Assembly (NCBI GenBank): GCA_009840525.1
Contig: VXNP01000150.1
Span: 1 to 42,866 of the forward strand
Direction of reading: 5' to 3'
Length of the DNA stretch: 42,866 nucleotides
DNA from: Gammaproteobacteria bacterium
GTDB taxonomy: Bacteria > Gemmatimonadota > Gemmatimonadetes > Longimicrobiales > Gaopeijiaceae
The translations under genes were made by a program, and so were the position numbers. The first letter of the stretch is position 1, and the number at the start of each line of letters is the position of its first letter. Under the pieces are notes generated by a model, which searched no databases, was not told the origin of the DNA, and worked only from the letters and a program-made list of their open reading frames with translations. Of this stretch, positions 39,977 to 42,866 are shown in pieces.

Positions 39977-40999
39977 TCAGGTTTGTGGATGGATACCGTT
40001 CACCAGCCCCCGCACCGCCCTGCCTTCGGTCACCGCGACGAGATTGCCGACCACATCGTCGATCATTCCCCGCTGCCCGCCGCCGGTCCCGCCGCCCACA
40101 TGGGGTGACAGGAGCACGTTGGGCGCATCGGCCAGCGGGCTGCCCTCGGGCAGCGGCTCGTACAGGAAGGCGTCCAGCCCCGCCCCGGCGATCCGGCCGT
40201 CGCGAAGGGCGTCGGCGAGCGCATCTTCATCGACCAGCCCGCCGCGCGCGGTGTTTACCAGGATGGCCGTGGGCTTCATGAGCGCGAGGGCCGCGGCGTC
40301 GATCATGCGCTCGGTCCGGTCGGTATGGGGCGCGTGCAGGCTGACCACGTCGCTCGCGGCCAGGAGCTCCCGGAGCGGCACGGACCGCGCCCCGACCATC
40401 TCCTCGTGCTCGCGCGATAAAGGCGAGCGCTTGTGGTAGACGACTTCCATATCGAACGCGCGCGCGCGGCGCGCGACCTCGAGCGCGATGTCCCCCAGCC
40501 CGACCAATCCGAGCGTCCTGCCGTGAAGCTGCCAGACGTCGGGGTAGCGCAGCCAGTTGAAGGCAATCTTGCGCTCCGTGGTGCGCACGGGCTCGACGCC
40601 TAGTTCCAGGTATTCCGCATCCCGGGTGCCCATATGCCCGGGCACCAGCTTGCGGTAGAGGCCCAGCATCAGCGCGACGGTCTGCTCCGCGACGGCGATC
40701 GCGCCCCGGTGCGGGAGCACCGACACCGGCACTCCGGCCGCAGTCGCGGCGTCCCGATTCACCGCCCAGGGCGCCCGTCCCTGCACCTGAATCAGGCGAA
40801 GGCCCGGGGACGCGTCGATCAGGTCCGCGCCAATGCGTCGCTTCGCGGTCACGAGGGCGTCCGCGCCGGCCGCAGCCGCGCGCAATTCCCGTTCATCCAT
40901 CCCGCCGCCCCACGTCACCTCGACGCCGGCCTCGTCCGCCGCCTGCTGGAAGAGGCCCTGGATCCAGTCCGCAAGGGGTTCTATATGGAGTGCTCGCAC
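39977..40999 (-). CDS. D-isomer-specific 2-hydroxyacid dehydrogenase
   Basis: 340 residues from GTG 40999, where the family-like VRALHIEPLADW begins. ATG 41062 would add 21 residues without family character. The NAD-binding motif is GLVGLGDIALEVARRA (164-179); the third glycine of GxGxxG is replaced by Ala172, which is tolerated in part of the family. Catalytic residues are Arg252 in VNTARGGLVDE, Glu281 in GLDAFLYEP and His300 in LLSPHVGG. It interconverts a 2-oxo acid and a D-2-hydroxy acid. It heads the minus-strand run including DUF819, SDR and the aminotransferase, and is divergent from the NCS2-type permease across 134 bases. Confidence 0.92.
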   Translation of the reverse strand: MRALHIEPLADWIQGLFQQAADEAGVEVTWGGGMDERELRAAAAGADALVTAKRRIGADLIDASPGLRLIQVQGRAPWAVNRDAATAAGVPVSVLPHRGAIAVAEQTVALMLGLYRKLVPGHMGTRDAEYLELGVEPVRTTERKIAFNWLRYPDVWQLHGRTLGLVGLGDIALEVARRARAFDMEVVYHKRSPLSREHEEMVGARSVPLRELLAASDVVSLHAPHTDRTERMIDAAALALMKPTAILVNTARGGLVDEDALADALRDGRIAGAGLDAFLYEPLPEGSPLADAPNVLLSPHVGGGTGGGQRGMIDDVVGNLVAVTEGRAVRGLVNGIHPQT

Positions 41000-41133
41000 G
41001 GTGGAATCCCGTTGGCTATAGTGGCCGCAAATGGGGGCGGAAGAGCTGTCGAAGCGAAGCATGCGCCCCCGGGGAGAGGCGCGCGCATGAGAATGGGGGG
41101 AAGCTCGGCGCTTATCAAGCGGACCATGCTGCC

Positions 41134-42834
41134 ATGAGACCGGACCAGGGTCTCCGCTACGAAGCCACCGACCCGGTCGCGCGGCCGGTCGGTCTCGGGC
41201 TCGGACTGCAGCTCGCCATTCTCAGCCTGAATTCGGCGGTGCTGCTGCCCACCATCGTCTTCCGGGCCGCCGACGCGGAAGGGTTCCTGTTGTGGGCGGT
41301 CTTCGCCGGCATGCTGGCGTGCGGCGTCATGACCGCGGTGCAGGCGGTCCGGCCGGGACGTCTCGGCGCCGGCTACCAGATGCTCCACGGTGCCTCCTCG
41401 CCGTTCATCGCCGTGTGCGTCGTGGCTCTGGTTCAGGGCGGGCCATCGTTGCTCGCGACGCTGGTGGTGGTGTCGGGACTGGTGCAGGCGGCGTTCTCCG
41501 AGCGCCTTGCCCTGCTGCACCGCATCCTCACCCCCGTGGTCACGGGCACGGTGATCATGCTTCTGCCGGTCACGGTCATGCCCGTCCTTTTCCGCATGCT
41601 GAACGACCTGCCGGCCGGTGCCCCGGCCGTGGCCGGTCCGCTGTGCGCCTGCGCGACGGTGGCGACAGCCGCCGGGATCCACCTGAAGGGCACGGGCAGG
41701 CTTCGTCTCTGGGCTCCCGCCGCCGGGCTCGCGGCCGGATCCGTCGTGGGCGGGTTCTTCGGGATCTACGAGGTCGGGCTCGTGGCCGACGCAGCCTGGA
41801 TCGGGTTGCCGGCGGGCCGTCCCCCCGGGCTGGACCTGAGTTTCAGCCCCGCCTTCTGGGCGCTTCTTCCGGCCTTCCTGTTCATCGCCCTCGTCGGAGC
41901 AACCAAGTCGGTGGGGGTCGCGGTCGCCACCCAGCGCGTATCGTGGCACCGCGCGCGCGCCGTGGACTTTCGCTCCGTACAGGGTGCGGTGGCGGCCGAG
42001 GGCGGCGGCAACATTCTGGCCGGCCTGACCGGCGGGATCCCCAACACCCTGCATCCCACGCCCATCGCTACGATCGAGACCACCGGAGTGGCGGCCCGCA
42101 GCCTGGGCGTCATCGCCGGGCTCGCGCTGATCGCCCTGGCCTGCCTGCCCAAGCTGGTCGCGGTGATCGTCGCCATGCCGGACGCCGTCGTGGCCTCGGC
42201 GATGGCCGTCATCATGGCCACGTTCTTCGTGGTCGGCATGCGCGAGGTGGTCTCCGGCACCGGCAGCAATCCGCGAAACGGCCTCATCGCCGGACTCGCG
42301 GTCTGGGTCGGCATCGCGGTCGAGTTCGACGTGGTCTTTCCGGACTTCTTCACGAACTTCGCGGGCGGTCTCTTCAACAACGGAATGACGGCGGGCGGCA
42401 CGATCGCCATCCTGCTTGCGGTCCTGACGATGCCGCGCGTGGCGCGCTTCAGCGGGCGGCTCGACGTGGCCGAACTGCCCGGGATCGGCGATTTCATTCG
42501 CAGGTTCGCCCGCCGCACCGGCCTGGAGGCGTCGGTGGAGCGCATGGAAGCCGCGTGCGAGGAAACCCTGCTGATGCTCCTCGAGCCCCACGGCGCAGGC
42601 GGGTCGCCGGGAGACGAGCCGGCGCACGGACAGCGCGCCCTCCTGGTCACGGCGTACTGGGAGGCCGGGCACGCCGTGCTGCAATTCAAGGCGGCCGCTG
42701 CGGGACAGGAAGAACTCAACCTCCAGGATCGGCTGGAGTGGCTCGGGGACGAGGCCCGGGCCGAACCGGCGGAAACGGAAATCTCGCTGCGGCTGCTCCG
42801 GCATCTGGCTTCGTCCGTCCGGCGGATCGCCTGA
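41134..42834 (+). CDS. NCS2-type (uracil/xanthine/solute carrier 23) permease with soluble C-terminal extension
   Basis: 566 residues from ATG 41134; no clear ribosome site precedes it. Residues about 15-450 are membrane-embedded with NCS2 features: LAILSLNSAVLLPTIVF, QMLHGASSPFIAV, FIALVGATKSVGVAVATQRV (in the position of the NCS2 signature) and GGNILAGLTGGIPNTLHPTPIA. Helices continue to about residue 440. The last ~120 residues are soluble, with ERMEAACEETLLMLLEP and ISLRLLRHLASSVRR, a module reminiscent of HATPase or regulatory extensions in some purine/uracil permeases (inference). It should import a nucleobase, xanthine or related cyclic amide with cations. It is divergent from the 2-hydroxyacid dehydrogenase and shares the cluster with the dihydropyrimidinase. 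Confidence 0.88.
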   Translation: MRPDQGLRYEATDPVARPVGLGLGLQLAILSLNSAVLLPTIVFRAADAEGFLLWAVFAGMLACGVMTAVQAVRPGRLGAGYQMLHGASSPFIAVCVVALVQGGPSLLATLVVVSGLVQAAFSERLALLHRILTPVVTGTVIMLLPVTVMPVLFRMLNDLPAGAPAVAGPLCACATVATAAGIHLKGTGRLRLWAPAAGLAAGSVVGGFFGIYEVGLVADAAWIGLPAGRPPGLDLSFSPAFWALLPAFLFIALVGATKSVGVAVATQRVSWHRARAVDFRSVQGAVAAEGGGNILAGLTGGIPNTLHPTPIATIETTGVAARSLGVIAGLALIALACLPKLVAVIVAMPDAVVASAMAVIMATFFVVGMREVVSGTGSNPRNGLIAGLAVWVGIAVEFDVVFPDFFTNFAGGLFNNGMTAGGTIAILLAVLTMPRVARFSGRLDVAELPGIGDFIRRFARRTGLEASVERMEAACEETLLMLLEPHGAGGSPGDEPAHGQRALLVTAYWEAGHAVLQFKAAAAGQEELNLQDRLEWLGDEARAEPAETEISLRLLRHLASSVRRIA

Positions 42835-42866
42835 GGCCTGAATCACGGCAGGGAATCGTCTAAAGT

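Noticed and set aside
41011..41030. TATAGT/TATAGC as a -10 box between the 2-hydroxyacid dehydrogenase and the permease
   Set aside because: Neither strand has a passable -35 at 16-18 bases, and on the minus strand the start codon would be only about ten bases from the transcription start.

Overview
The window looks like a contig end from a high-GC Gram-negative bacterium, most plausibly a member of the Gemmatimonadota or a close relative. This is inferred from gene content, not from a marker gene. The supporting signs are a SusC/SusD-type outer-membrane pair together with many secreted amidohydrolases, CocE-type and beta-lactamase-fold hydrolases, a DUF1592/DUF1552/ankyrin operon, Tat and lipoprotein signals, and frequent GTG starts. 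There are no RNA genes, insertion sequences, phage genes or CRISPR arrays. The first ~100 bases are almost pure G/C low-complexity sequence and look like an assembly or sequencing artefact at the contig edge.

Left block (101-16779), all on the minus strand. In transcription order the genes are: secreted amidohydrolase, Tat-exported NAD-dependent epimerase-like protein, secreted creatininase-family protein, CocE/NonD hydrolase, NHL beta-propeller lipoprotein, two-heme-motif DUF1592-type protein, Tat-exported DUF1552 protein, secreted ankyrin protein, SusC-type TonB-dependent transporter, and a truncated SusD-type lipoprotein. Every one carries an export signal, so this reads as an envelope nutrient-acquisition and degradation locus.

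Middle block (16988-29088). A PA0069-type radical SAM protein is followed by a convergent pair of secreted enzymes (serine hydrolase and amidohydrolase). Then comes a plus-strand trio: a FEN-like 5'-3' nuclease, a small acidic protein probably started at CTG, and tryptophan 2,3-dioxygenase. A lipoprotein amidohydrolase, a second TonB-dependent receptor with a clear hairpin terminator, and an MsbA-like ABC exporter follow on the minus strand.

Right block (29235-42834). Plus-strand genes encode a tandem-duplicated VOC protein, an Ldh-family oxidoreductase and an M14 (aspartoacylase-like) enzyme. They converge on a long minus-strand run, in transcription order: D-2-hydroxyacid dehydrogenase, DUF819 membrane protein, SDR, aminotransferase-like pseudoenzyme, class I/II aminotransferase, 1-Cys peroxiredoxin, dihydropyrimidinase/hydantoinase and class V aminotransferase-fold enzyme. 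A divergent NCS2-type permease closes the window. Together these suggest uptake and catabolism of cyclic ureides, N-acyl amino acids or related amino/keto/hydroxy acids.

The most unusual item is the pseudo-aminotransferase (37045-37830). It sits between an SDR and a complete aminotransferase, joined by two ATGA stop-start overlaps, and has lost the PLP lysine and the phosphate-binding arginine. A second is the periplasmic ankyrin protein, with a C-terminal CxxC, in an operon with a two-heme-motif protein.
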